DNA from: Oceanisphaera sp. IT1-181
GTDB taxonomy: Bacteria; Pseudomonadota; Gammaproteobacteria; Enterobacterales; Aeromonadaceae
DNA length: 64,000 nt
Direction: 5' to 3'
Assembly: GCF_033807535.1 (NCBI RefSeq)
Contig: NZ_CP136856.1
Coordinates: 3,317,001-3,381,000, forward strand
Shown: piece by piece, positions 36,052-44,001 of the stretch
Position numbering within the stretch: position 1 is the first letter of the stretch
Layout of the letters: each line of letters starts with the position of its first letter
Position numbers and translations under genes: made by a program
The notes under the pieces: model-generated
Database searches by the model: none
What the model saw: only the letters and a program-made list of their open reading frames with translations
Told to the model about the DNA's origin: nothing

Positions 36052-37485
36052 ATGCTTGTGACTGATCAAAATTCAAACTTACAAACACTCTGGCTCTGCG
36101 AGACCGTACGACTGCGCGAAGAGCACACCGGCCAGTTGGAAGACAGCGAGGCTTGTCGCAAAGCCCGAGCCACTGAAGGTTCACTTAGCCAACGCTTGCA
36201 GGTGCGCGGCTTATTTTTAGCTAAGCGCGATGGCCTAGTTGCGGCACTGCAGCACTGGCTGCAAGGTGCCAAGCTGGCTTTATGGCTGCTGATTTTCAGC
36301 GCTATTTTATCGGGTGTAGTGTTAGCGAAAACCGCGCTCAGCGGTAACCCAGAGGCGATTAATATCTTTTGGGCTTTGTCCGGTTTAATCGGCTTAAACC
36401 TACTCAGCTTATTGGCTTGGTGTATCAGCCTAATTTTTGCTAAACAAAGCAGCTCACCGCTTAGCCACGCTTGGCTGTGGCTCAGTAATAAACTGGCGCG
36501 CGATGCCAAGGCGGCCCAGTTAGCCCCGGCATTATTAGTATTATTACAACGCCATAATCTATTACGCTGGGGCTTAGGCCGCTTGTTGCACGGCTGGTGG
36601 CTGATCACCTTAAGCAGCGCCCTATTCAGCTTAATTGCGCTGTTGGCCACCCGCAGATATGGCTTTGTGTGGGAGTCAACCATAGTGGCCAGCGACTCCT
36701 TTGTGATGCTGGTTAATCTATTGGGCCAGCCCGCGGCTTGGCTCGGTTTTGCGCTACCTAACAGTGAACTTATTCAACAAAGCGGCCTGCACGCTTTAGC
36801 CAGTGAACAAGCAAGACAAATGTGGGCCAGCTGGTTACTGGGCATGCTGTTAATTTACGGCGTGCTGCCGCGCCTCGCCTTTAGCTTATTGTGCGAATGG
36901 CGCTGGCGCCGTGGCGTTAAGCGCTTAGCATTCAATGCGGATGATGAAGTGTGGCAGCCGTTACATGAGCGCGTGCAACCCAGCAGCGAGCGCTTAGGCG
37001 TAGTAGATGCGGCACCCTCAGCGCTGCCCAGCACCACGGCAGGCTCACAATTAGCGGGGCACGACGCCGTGTTAGTTGCCATTGAACTGGATGACAGTAT
37101 TAGCTGGCCGCCTGAACATTTAAAATCAGATCATCCTCAACATCTATTAGATGCTGGAGTGATAGATACCCGCGAGCAGCGCCGCCAACTGCTTGAGCAA
37201 CTGAGCGCTCACCCGCCGGCACGGCTGCTGATCACCTGTAATCCGCAGCGCTCGGCAGATAGAGGCACCTTACATTTAATTGCCGAGCTATCACGCACGG
37301 CGTCAGCAACTCGGGTTTGGCTACTGGACATTGACGCGCCTGCTGAGCGGCTAGAAAACTGGCAACAACAGTTGGATGCATTAAAGATTGAACATAGCCG
37401 CACCGCCCCTTGGGCTTGGCTAGAACAAAAACTAGAGCAAGAGCGGGATCAAGAGTTAGAGCCAAAGGCGGGAGCAAGCGAATGA
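36052..37485 (+). CDS. DUF2868-family membrane protein
   Basis: A 477-residue inner-membrane protein with four predicted helices near 72-92, 100-125, 180-203 and 258-282, and a soluble C-terminal half. The N-terminus (WLCETVRLREEHTG, then ARATEGSLSQRL) is the DUF2868 signature region. The start may be GTG 36058, which has better ribosome-site spacing than ATG 36052. Its stop overlaps the next start (ATGA), so it is translationally coupled to the DUF3482 GTPase. The pair is widespread, but its function is not known to me. Confidence 0.85.
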   Translation: MLVTDQNSNLQTLWLCETVRLREEHTGQLEDSEACRKARATEGSLSQRLQVRGLFLAKRDGLVAALQHWLQGAKLALWLLIFSAILSGVVLAKTALSGNPEAINIFWALSGLIGLNLLSLLAWCISLIFAKQSSSPLSHAWLWLSNKLARDAKAAQLAPALLVLLQRHNLLRWGLGRLLHGWWLITLSSALFSLIALLATRRYGFVWESTIVASDSFVMLVNLLGQPAAWLGFALPNSELIQQSGLHALASEQARQMWASWLLGMLLIYGVLPRLAFSLLCEWRWRRGVKRLAFNADDEVWQPLHERVQPSSERLGVVDAAPSALPSTTAGSQLAGHDAVLVAIELDDSISWPPEHLKSDHPQHLLDAGVIDTREQRRQLLEQLSAHPPARLLITCNPQRSADRGTLHLIAELSRTASATRVWLLDIDAPAERLENWQQQLDALKIEHSRTAPWAWLEQKLEQERDQELEPKAGASE

Positions 37486-38870
37486 CCAAGCAAACAGCAC
37501 CCTTAACACTGGCGGTAGTTGGCCACACCAATGTGGGCAAAACCTCATTACTGCGCACCCTAACTCGGGACGTAGGCTTTGGCGCTATCTCCCATCGCCC
37601 CAGCACCACCCAGCACGTAGAAGGCGCACGCTTGTCGGTCGATGGCGAGGCGCTAATTGAACTTTACGACACGCCAGGCTTTGAAGATGCGATTGCGCTC
37701 TATGAATATATTGAGCAACTGCCCCAATTGGAGCAACGCCTAGATGGCCCAGAACAAGTGGAGCGCTTTTTAAATACCAGCGAAGCCCGCCAGCGCTTTG
37801 AGCAAGAAGCCAAAGTGTTACGTCAGCTCTTAAAATCCGATGCCGGCTTTTATGTAATTGATGCCCGCGAGCCAGTACTGGCTAAATATCGAGATGAACT
37901 GGCGATTTTAGCCATGTGCGGTAAACCCTTATTGCCGGTCTTAAATTTTGTAAACGCGCCTGAGCAACGCGAAGCCGCATGGCGCGAAGTACTGGCCCGC
38001 CTTGGCCTACACGCCGTAGTACGTTTCGACAGCGTGGCCCCGCCTGCCGATGGCGAGCAACGGCTTTATGAAAATTTAAGCTTGGTGCTGGATAGCCAAC
38101 GCCCACGTTTACAGCGCTTAATTGACCATAACCAAGCCCAAGTAAAAGTGCGCCGCAAAGCCAGCCAACGCCTGATTGCCGAACTATTAGTAGACGTAGC
38201 TGCCGCACGGCGCAGCGTGCACCCAGACTTATTAGAAGAAGCCATTCAACAGCTACATAAAGATGTTCGCCAGCGTGAGCAACAATGCGTAGAAGCGTTA
38301 TTAAAGCTGTATGCGTTTCGTAAAGACGATGCCGAGGCCCAAGATTTACCGCTAGAAGAAGGCCGCTGGGGCGAGGATTTATTTAACCCCGCCACCATGA
38401 AGCAGCTCGGCGTAAAAGTCGGCGGCGGCATGGCAGCCGGTGCCGCCACCGGTGCCGGCATAGACCTGTTTACCGGCGGGCTAAGCCTAGGTGCCGCCAC
38501 CGTACTGGGCGCCGCCATCGGTGGCTTTACCCAAACCTTTCGTAACTACGGCGAGCGCATTAAAGGCAAATGGCGCGGCGAGCGCGAGCTCACGGTGAAT
38601 GACGCCACACTGCGCCTCTTGGCCATTCGCCAACAGCGCTTACTTAATGCCCTAGAGCTACGGGGCCACGCCGCACAAGATCGCATTCAAATGGACACGC
38701 CATTAGAGCAGCAATGGCGCAAAGGCGAACTGGCTGAGCCGTTAATCACCGCCCGCGCCTACCCCGCATGGTCGAGTCTAAATGGCCGCAAGCCTAAGCT
38801 CGACCATGAGCGCACCAGCGAGATTGAAAGCCTGGCAGCGAGCTTGGCGAGACAAGACGCGAGTGATTAA
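37482..38870 (+). CDS. DUF3482-domain GTPase
   Basis: A 462-residue Era/TrmE-like GTPase. P-loop GHTNVGKTS covers residues 14-22, switch II DTPGFED near 67-73, and LNFVNAPEQ replaces the NKxD motif, so guanine specificity may be altered. A coiled middle region follows. A Gly/Ala-rich segment near 310-346 (VGGGMAAGAATGAGIDLFTG) looks like a membrane-inserting glycine zipper. Coupled by ATGA to the DUF2868 gene. Part of its C-terminus is duplicated at 40513. Confidence 0.88.
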   Translation: MTKQTAPLTLAVVGHTNVGKTSLLRTLTRDVGFGAISHRPSTTQHVEGARLSVDGEALIELYDTPGFEDAIALYEYIEQLPQLEQRLDGPEQVERFLNTSEARQRFEQEAKVLRQLLKSDAGFYVIDAREPVLAKYRDELAILAMCGKPLLPVLNFVNAPEQREAAWREVLARLGLHAVVRFDSVAPPADGEQRLYENLSLVLDSQRPRLQRLIDHNQAQVKVRRKASQRLIAELLVDVAAARRSVHPDLLEEAIQQLHKDVRQREQQCVEALLKLYAFRKDDAEAQDLPLEEGRWGEDLFNPATMKQLGVKVGGGMAAGAATGAGIDLFTGGLSLGAATVLGAAIGGFTQTFRNYGERIKGKWRGERELTVNDATLRLLAIRQQRLLNALELRGHAAQDRIQMDTPLEQQWRKGELAEPLITARAYPAWSSLNGRKPKLDHERTSEIESLAASLARQDASD

Positions 38871-38894
38871 ATAGGAAAAGCAGTGGGTAAAAGA

Positions 38895-38925
38895 CCGAGC
38901 AACTGCTCGGCCTTGGCTTTTTCTA
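38895..38925 (+). terminator. Terminator-like hairpin after the GTPase gene
   Basis: CCGAGC/GCTCGG with loop AACT, then CCTTGGCTTTTT. It is a degenerate version of the recurrent cassette and overlaps the 3' end of the convergent phytase-like gene. Confidence 0.5.
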
Positions 38926-40287
38926 TTTGGCTTTCAGAAAGTCGGCTACTTCGAGCAGTATGAATTCGTTATCAGCGGCGGTATTCAACTGCCGACCGGT
39001 AGAGCCCGGCAAATTGTTGTCGTTGGCCACCATGATATGCCGATCATCTACCTTTACGACGTTTTCGATGGTAAAGAAGGGAAAGGTAAAAAGAGCACTC
39101 AAGTCTCGATTGGCTTGAGTATCTAACCGATTTTTATGATCGGGGTCAGCAATAGCCATGAGATCGATGTAACCCAGACGCTCGGCCCGACCCTGCTCGT
39201 CTAGATTAGATATATCGATCAGCACCACTCGCTTGTGTCTAGCAGGATGAGGGAAGCAATCGGGCTGGGCTTCGCCTTGACAGGCAAGGCTGGGGTCGCC
39301 TTCACCGTTGTCGCGTTCGATGACCAGTGCACGGTGGTTATCGATGAAGTTGAAGTCTCCAATGGCGGTGGCACCTTCTGCCAGCGGAAAACGGAAGCTG
39401 TCTCCGGTCCATTTTCCTTCTGTTGGATCGAATGCCATAACTTCGAGATCTCGGCCTAAAGGCTGCCCGTTAGTATCGAGTAGTGGCTTTTCTAGCATAG
39501 CCCACAGCAGCCCAGTGTCGGGTTGCAGCGCCAGACCTTCAAAGCCGCCGGAACGAGACACTTGCCAATCGCTGCCGACATTACTAAGGGCGTCTACGCC
39601 TGGGCTGTCAGGACTTTTCAATATGTTGCCATTCAGCAGAGAGGGATATACCTCACGCACGGTACCGTCCAGTCCGGCACGGATCAAATAGGGACCGAAC
39701 TCTTCACCGATCCATATTTCTCCGTTAACGAGCTGAATGCTTTCAGGATCGAAATCTGCACCTGTCAGATAACGGGATTCGGTAGCTTCATAGGCGATAC
39801 GAAAGGGAACCTTGAAGTCGGGATCTCGTAGAAAGAAAGTCTCTTTCACATCCACCTTTCCGGTATCGAAGTTCGGTGCCATAAGGTGGAAAAATAGTAA
39901 CGCATCCGGACTGTTGGCCTTGGTACCAAAGCCGTTATCTGTCAATACATAAAAGGCTCCGTCTGGTCCTCTATCCATGGCGAATCCAGAAAACCCTTGC
40001 AATGGCTGACCAATAAAAGGACTAGCCAGCTCAGTATTACGCTTGCCGTGCAGGGCACCGGTGTTACCCAGACGACTCATGGCGCTATGGTTACGTTTGG
40101 CATCGATAAATTTACCGCTCAACCAAGCGTCTTGCGGAGCATCGGCTGGCGGTGTAATCAGTGAAAGGGCCGGTAGCCAGGCATGGCCAGCTAAGGTTGC
40201 GGTATATGCTTTTTCTTCTGCCTGAATTGCACCACTCAGGCCAAGTGTAGCCAGCAATAATGCTGTGGAAATGGGAGTTATTTTCAT
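38923..40287 (-). CDS. Secreted phytase-like esterase domain protein
   Basis: A 454-residue protein with a signal peptide (cleavage near AIQA-EE, about residue 23). The core belongs to the esterase-like-activity-of-phytase group: GFSGFAMDRGPDGAFYVLTDNGFG, ESIQLVNGEIWIGEEFGPYLIRAG, GFEGLALQPDTGLLWAML, and VDDRHIMVANDNNLPGSTGR. These are beta-propeller blades. Substrate unknown. It sits between the GTPase gene and a degenerate copy of that gene's 3' end, which suggests it arrived by insertion. Confidence 0.85.
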   Translation of the reverse strand: MKITPISTALLLATLGLSGAIQAEEKAYTATLAGHAWLPALSLITPPADAPQDAWLSGKFIDAKRNHSAMSRLGNTGALHGKRNTELASPFIGQPLQGFSGFAMDRGPDGAFYVLTDNGFGTKANSPDALLFFHLMAPNFDTGKVDVKETFFLRDPDFKVPFRIAYEATESRYLTGADFDPESIQLVNGEIWIGEEFGPYLIRAGLDGTVREVYPSLLNGNILKSPDSPGVDALSNVGSDWQVSRSGGFEGLALQPDTGLLWAMLEKPLLDTNGQPLGRDLEVMAFDPTEGKWTGDSFRFPLAEGATAIGDFNFIDNHRALVIERDNGEGDPSLACQGEAQPDCFPHPARHKRVVLIDISNLDEQGRAERLGYIDLMAIADPDHKNRLDTQANRDLSALFTFPFFTIENVVKVDDRHIMVANDNNLPGSTGRQLNTAADNEFILLEVADFLKAK

Positions 40288-40512
40288 TTTATCTCCAGAT
40301 GAAGTTGGAAAATCAAACTCATTGAAGCGTTAATTCAATACATACTGATGACAACCTAGTGACGATGCTATGATGCCCGCACTACTCTCTCTAACAAACA
40401 ACCCATATTAGTTGATCACTGACTCGTTAACTGAGCCGATACATAACGACACCCGTCAACGGGAGTAACGCTGTGTTGAGGCATTAAAGCCGACAGCCGC
40501 ATAGCGACCCGA

Positions 40513-40624
40513 GCCTACCCGCATGGTCGAGCTTAAATGGTCGCAAGCCCCACCAAGATCACGAGCGCACCAGCGCTATGAAAGCTTGGCAGCTAGTTTA
40601 GCTCGGCAAGATAACCGTGCTTAA
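40513..40624 (+). pseudogene. Degenerate duplicate of DUF3482 GTPase 3' end
   Basis: This stretch resembles 38760-38870: CCGCATGGTCGAG, AAATGG-CGCAAGCC and GAGCGCACCAGCG all align in order, and both end with a stop and a terminator. It has no start and is too short to be functional. It marks a duplication or insertion event around the phytase-like gene. Confidence 0.8.
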
Positions 40625-40651
40625 CGGATTTAAAAAAGCGTAGTAACTAAC

Positions 40652-40682
40652 AAAAAGGCCGAGCAGCAGCTCGGCCTTTTTA
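40652..40682 (+). terminator. Intrinsic terminator (cassette copy)
   Basis: AAAAAGGCCGAGC / GCTCGGCCTTTTT with loop AGCA. It follows the GTPase-tail pseudogene and is probably the original GTPase terminator. Confidence 0.88.
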
Positions 40683-41064
40683 TGGATTAAAGGGATTAAA
40701 TAACGGTTTTATTTGGGTTCTGCGGTAAAGGTCGGACGAAGGCCTGCTCCGGTGCCGCCTGTTGGTACCATCTGCGGGCAACTCGCTATTCCAATTTTTA
40801 ACCGGAGCTACCTATGACAATGAGGCTTCATATGAGCGTCAACTTGATATGGCATCACAGGGGTCAGGTCTTTCTTTTCCCCCTGCCTCCCAATTAAAGT
40901 GTTTTGCTGCAGAAGGCAACAAGCAAGACTTGCCCCCAAATAACCCTTACCACAACGGACGAATGGGATGATTACTCATTCGAAATCAGAGAATGGCTAC
41001 AGGATAAAGTCGCACCACTACTCGAGAATTAAAGTGACGCTGCATAACAGGCAAAATCAGGGTG
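40683..41064. other. Degraded accessory sequence
   Basis: No reliable gene. It contains GGGGTCAGGTCTTTCTTTTC near 40860, a sequence type often found beside REP-associated transposases. A short in-frame tail near 40965-41031 encodes EWDDYSFEIREWLQDKVAPL and may be the C-terminal remnant of a lost gene. Nothing here can be assigned with confidence. Confidence 0.4.
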
Positions 41065-41466
41065 TTACTCTGTAGGAATTGGGAAAAGTAGGAAGTCAAA
41101 TTCTTTCTCATTGACCCTTGGTTCATGAATAACATAACCGCCCTCGGCAATATTCATCTTTGTGAGATCAGCCGCACCAAACTCAATACGATCTTTCGGC
41201 TTGTTCATATTAGGCCTACGAACTTTGAGTTGACCATTTTCGTTAACCTTAATTGCGACAGCCCCATTTGCACTATCAAAAAATAGATCTGCTCTCATAC
41301 CTGCTACGTAATCTAGGCCTAATTTTTCCATTATTTCAATGCCAGAACGCCCTATCCTAAGTTTTGCTTGTGTCACCTCACCTTTCTCATTTTTGTAAGC
41401 ACGAAAACTAGCATGAGCCCCTAGAGGAGACTTGCGAGCGGAAGCGAGAAATTTAACAAAAGCCAT
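41065..41466 (-). CDS. AT-rich orphan protein, unknown function
   Basis: A 133-residue cytoplasmic protein. The ATG at 41466 has GAGG with 8-nt spacing, so it is preferred over 41475. It begins MAFVKFLASARKSPLGAH and is rich in basic and mixed residues (RIGRSGIEIMEKLG, then GQLKVRRPNMNKPKDRIEFG). No family recognised; it has the look of phage or plasmid accessory proteins. Base composition is more AT-rich than its neighbours, a sign of transfer. Confidence 0.7.
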   Translation of the reverse strand: MAFVKFLASARKSPLGAHASFRAYKNEKGEVTQAKLRIGRSGIEIMEKLGLDYVAGMRADLFFDSANGAVAIKVNENGQLKVRRPNMNKPKDRIEFGAADLTKMNIAEGGYVIHEPRVNEKEFDFLLFPIPTE

Positions 41467-41607
41467 AAAACACACCTCAATATAAAATTGAAAGGATCAT
41501 TGATCAATGAAACAAAAATGTCAACAAACACTTTGTGCAGAACTTTAAGTTATAAAATGCTGAATTTTAAGAGAAACACAAGGTGGGAAAGGAGAGCAAG
41601 AATAACA

Positions 41608-41688
41608 AGGAGAACTAGGAGAGCTAGGAGAGCTAGGAGAACTAGGAGAACTAGGAGAACTAGGAGAACTAGGAGAGCTAGGAGAGTA
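41608..41688. repeat. 9-bp minisatellite (AGGAGARCT)n
   Basis: About nine head-to-tail copies of AGGAGAACT or AGGAGAGCT. Frames stay open on both strands because of the repeat, giving Arg-rich or Leu-rich polypeptides; these are not considered genes. Confidence 0.9.
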
Positions 41689-41842
41689 AAGAGAACAAGA
41701 ATCACAGGGTTAGGTCTTTTGCCTAGTCGAATATGAAAAAATGAGGGCATGTTCAAAAGGGATGCCTGCTTTATTGGGGGAAGATCACTAGCTTCGCTTG
41801 GCGGCTTAGCTCACCTCTAAGCATTCGCGTTAAACGATCCTA

Positions 41843-41867
41843 GCCGAGCATTTACTCGGCTTTTTTG
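41843..41867 (+). terminator. Terminator-like hairpin
   Basis: GCCGAG / CTCGGC followed by TTTTTT. No upstream plus-strand gene is apparent. Confidence 0.6.
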
Positions 41868-41904
41868 TTTGTGCTTCCCACCGATAATATCATACCGATG
41901 AGAG

Positions 41905-42092
41905 AGGCTGCTGGGATAACCTCAGCCGACCATCATATGCCAGGGATCTCATGTGTGAGCCCAGATGGGGCTAGCTTGTTTCGCCGTGACGAACTGTTTT
42001 AGCCTAATCGAACATCCAGTGAATGTTCGCAGTAGGCTAAAACTGTGAGTGTCATATCCCACGGCGTGTCGGAGGAGGTTACCCAGTTGCCT
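41905..42092. repeat. Large palindromic element 1 with nested hairpin
   Basis: Outer arms AGGCTGCTGGGATAACCTC (41905-41923) and GAGGTTACCCAGTTGCCT (42075-42092). Nested inside is GTTTTAGCCTA ... TAGGCTAAAAC (41996-42043) with CGAACAT/ATGTTCG at its core. It shares flanking sequence (gatGAGAGAGGC, GCCGACC, ATGCCAGGGA) with element 2. Confidence 0.75.
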
Positions 42093-42130
42093 ATTTATAC
42101 GCGCACAATCGCGAACGAATGCAGCAATAA

Positions 42131-42163
42131 AAAGGCCGAGCATCAGCTCGGCCTTTAGTTTTT
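42131..42163 (+). terminator. Terminator cassette copy
   Basis: AAAGGCCGAGC / GCTCGGCCTTT with loop ATCA, then AGTTTTT. Confidence 0.75.
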
Positions 42164-42192
42164 AGATCTCACCGGCAACACCATATCGACGA

Positions 42193-42303
42193 GAGAGGCA
42201 GCAGGGATTGCTGGAGCCGACCGTCAAATGCCAGGGACGGCATTTGCCGAGCGCCGCATGGATGCGGGTTAAGCGCGTCGGCGTAAGCAACCCTGCTGCC
42301 TCT
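42193..42303. repeat. Large palindromic element 2
   Basis: Outer arms GAGAGGCAGCAGGGATTGCT (42193-42212) and AGCAACCCTGCTGCCTCT (42286-42303). It is a relative of element 1, but the arms differ at matching positions on both sides, so pairing is kept. Confidence 0.75.
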
Positions 42304-42335
42304 TTATACACTCCGAGCTACAGAATTCAGTGCAC

Positions 42336-42370
42336 AAAAAGGCCGAGCATCAGCTCAGCCTTTATTTTTA
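42336..42370 (+). terminator. Terminator cassette copy (one mismatch)
   Basis: AAAGGCCGAGC / GCTCAGCCTTT with loop ATCA and a T-rich tail. One arm has a G-to-A change that weakens the stem. Confidence 0.65.
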
Positions 42371-42683
42371 GATACGCACCAAGCCAAAAACAGTGTCTGC
42401 CTTTAGCTTGTTTAGTCGTAACTATTCAGCTTGTTTTTAGAAAATAAATACATATAAAACAAATAGTTAAATTTTTAACGCTATAGGAAATGCTGAATTC
42501 GACTCATTTTCATACATTACGGAACGCAAAACACACAATATGTAGTGTTTCTTTAGCTCTTAACCACTATGGGTATATGCTGAATAGTTACGTTTAGTCT
42601 TTTTCTTCCAGCTTAAAGCTTACCGCTTCCGGCTGGGATCCTATACTTCAACTGATGTTCCGTATCAGTTAGGAGAACTTGTT

Positions 42684-43139
42684 ATGCCGGCCAAACGACT
42701 ACAACAATACCTAGATCAACAGGGGGTCAAATATCGGGTGATTACCCACTCGCCGGCTTTTACCGCACAAGATGTGGCCGAAGTCGCCCATATACCGGGC
42801 AGCGTAATGGCCAAAGTAGTGATCGTGACCCTAGATGGCCAGATGACCATGATCCTGGTTCCCGCCCCCAAAATGATCCATACCGACACCCTCGCCCAAG
42901 CCCTGTCGGCGCAGAAAGTGACCCTTCTGCATGAACACGACTTTCGCGAGAAGTTTCCCGACTGCCAAGTCGGTGCTCTGCCTCCCTTTGGCAACCTCTA
43001 TCAAATGCCGGTCTATATCGACACCGAACTCGCTCACCAGAAAGAAATCGTCTTTAGTGCCGGTAGCTACCGTGAACTGTTTAGCCTGCCCATAAAAGAC
43101 TACCTAAAACTGGTTCAGCCCAAACAGTTTGCCGACTAG
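42684..43139 (+). CDS. YbaK/EbsC-family aminoacyl-tRNA deacylase
   Basis: A 151-residue single-domain protein of the YbaK/ProX editing family, which hydrolyses mischarged tRNAs in trans. VKYRVITHSPAFTAQDVAE is the domain start; AKVVIVTLDGQMTMILVPA holds the conserved Lys of the active site. VGALPPFGNLYQMPVYID includes the GxxPP(F)G motif. AGGAG precedes the ATG. Which amino acid is edited is not clear. A cassette terminator follows. Confidence 0.9.
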   Translation: MPAKRLQQYLDQQGVKYRVITHSPAFTAQDVAEVAHIPGSVMAKVVIVTLDGQMTMILVPAPKMIHTDTLAQALSAQKVTLLHEHDFREKFPDCQVGALPPFGNLYQMPVYIDTELAHQKEIVFSAGSYRELFSLPIKDYLKLVQPKQFAD

Positions 43140-43162
43140 CCCAGGCGTGTGCCGCACCCAAC

Positions 43163-43191
43163 AAAAAGCCGAGCATCAGCTCGGCTTTTTT
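43163..43191 (+). terminator. Intrinsic terminator after YbaK-family gene
   Basis: AAAAAGCCGAGC / GCTCGGCTTTTTT with loop ATCA. Confidence 0.88.
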
Positions 43192-43240
43192 AATCTTTAA
43201 CTTACAGCGTAAAGCGTACCGCTTACAGCTTTGCTCAAGT

Positions 43241-43723
43241 TTAGTGGTGATGGCCACCTTCGCCGTGGGCGTGACCGTGGGCAATTTCTTCTTCGGTTGC
43301 GGCACGTACGCTGACTACTTCTAGATCAAAAATCAGGGTTAAGCCGGCTAATGGATGGTTCATGTCTACGTCTGCCATAAACTTACCTACTTTAGCTACT
43401 GTGACCTGACGCTCTCCTTGTTCAGTATGAACCGTGGCCATCATGCCCGCTTTCCAATTTTTGGCACCGTATAAATGCTTAACCGGTACGCGCTGGATTA
43501 GGTCGTCTTTACGCTCGCCGTAGGCATCTTCTGGTGCCAAGGTGATGCTAAAGCTGTCGCCTTCGTTCTTACCCGTTAACGCTGCTTCTATGCCTTCCAA
43601 CATACCTTTATGACCATGCAAATAGGCCAGCGGCGTGTTGCCGACGTTGGTGTCCAACGTATCACCTTCTTCGCTTTTTAAGGTGTAGTTAAACTGTACG
43701 ACTGTGTTGTCTGCAACTTGCAT
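43241..43723 (-). CDS. slyD: FKBP-type peptidyl-prolyl isomerase, SlyD-like
   Basis: A 160-residue FKBP-type isomerase and chaperone. The start MQVADNTVVQFNYTLKSE at ATG 43723 is the family start; the in-frame ATG at 43735 is also possible. PLAYLHGHKGMLEGIEAALTG and EDAYGERKDDLIQRVP are FKBP core blocks, with an IF insert domain between. The tail ATEEEIAHGHAHGEGGHHH is a short His-rich metal site, much shorter than the Cys/His tail of E. coli SlyD, so nickel handling may be reduced. Confidence 0.88.
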   Translation of the reverse strand: MQVADNTVVQFNYTLKSEEGDTLDTNVGNTPLAYLHGHKGMLEGIEAALTGKNEGDSFSITLAPEDAYGERKDDLIQRVPVKHLYGAKNWKAGMMATVHTEQGERQVTVAKVGKFMADVDMNHPLAGLTLIFDLEVVSVRAATEEEIAHGHAHGEGGHHH

Positions 43724-43873
43724 CGGAGATCTCATTAGTTAGGTAATAAATTTAGGCCGAAATAGTAACAGATGGCAAAGCACGATTCACGACCAAGGCG
43801 TTGCCGTGATGAGTAATGTGTAAAAAGTGCAGCGGACAAACCAAAGAAAGATACGAGTGCGAGGCTCATTAAG

Positions 43874-43933
43874 TTTTGCTGCGCAAAACCGGCCGACAGA
43901 AGTGGCCTCAACAAAAGATGATGCTGCGCACAC
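43874..43933. promoter_or_regulatory. Possible PhaR sites upstream of phaR
   Basis: Two TGC-N3-GCA dyads: TTTTGCTGCGCAAAA (43874-43888) and TGCTGCGCA (43922-43930). They share the core of the perfect dyads at the phasin promoter and could mediate autoregulation. Caution: a near-identical string, GGTTTTGCGCAGCAAAAC, occurs at about 54703 away from any PHA gene, so the first may be part of a repeat. Confidence 0.35.
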
Positions 43934-44001
43934 CAAATTGAGCACTTTCTGCCTTTAAGATACACTGCTTGTCACAATGGTTAGTTAAGAAGCTGGGTCG
44001 T

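Larger units (their letters stand above)
41689..42683. other. Gene-free region of terminators and palindromic elements
   Basis: Almost 1 kb with no supported gene. It contains three hairpin terminators of the GGCCGAGC cassette type (41843, 42131, 42336) alternating with two large palindromic elements (41905-42092 and 42193-42303). The last 300 bp, before the YbaK gene, are AT-rich and hold no clear feature apart from a likely promoter region. Confidence 0.7.

Noticed and set aside
40762..40971. 69-codon plus-strand ORF
   Set aside because: Composition and a REP-transposase-type motif inside suggest degraded sequence rather than a gene.
41488..41756. Arg-rich (plus) and Leu-rich (minus) ORFs
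   Set aside because: Both arise from the 9-bp repeat; neither has a ribosome site or non-repetitive coding character.
43735..43965. 76-codon minus-strand ORF upstream of slyD
   Set aside because: Lies in the slyD-phaR promoter region, no ribosome site and no family resemblance.
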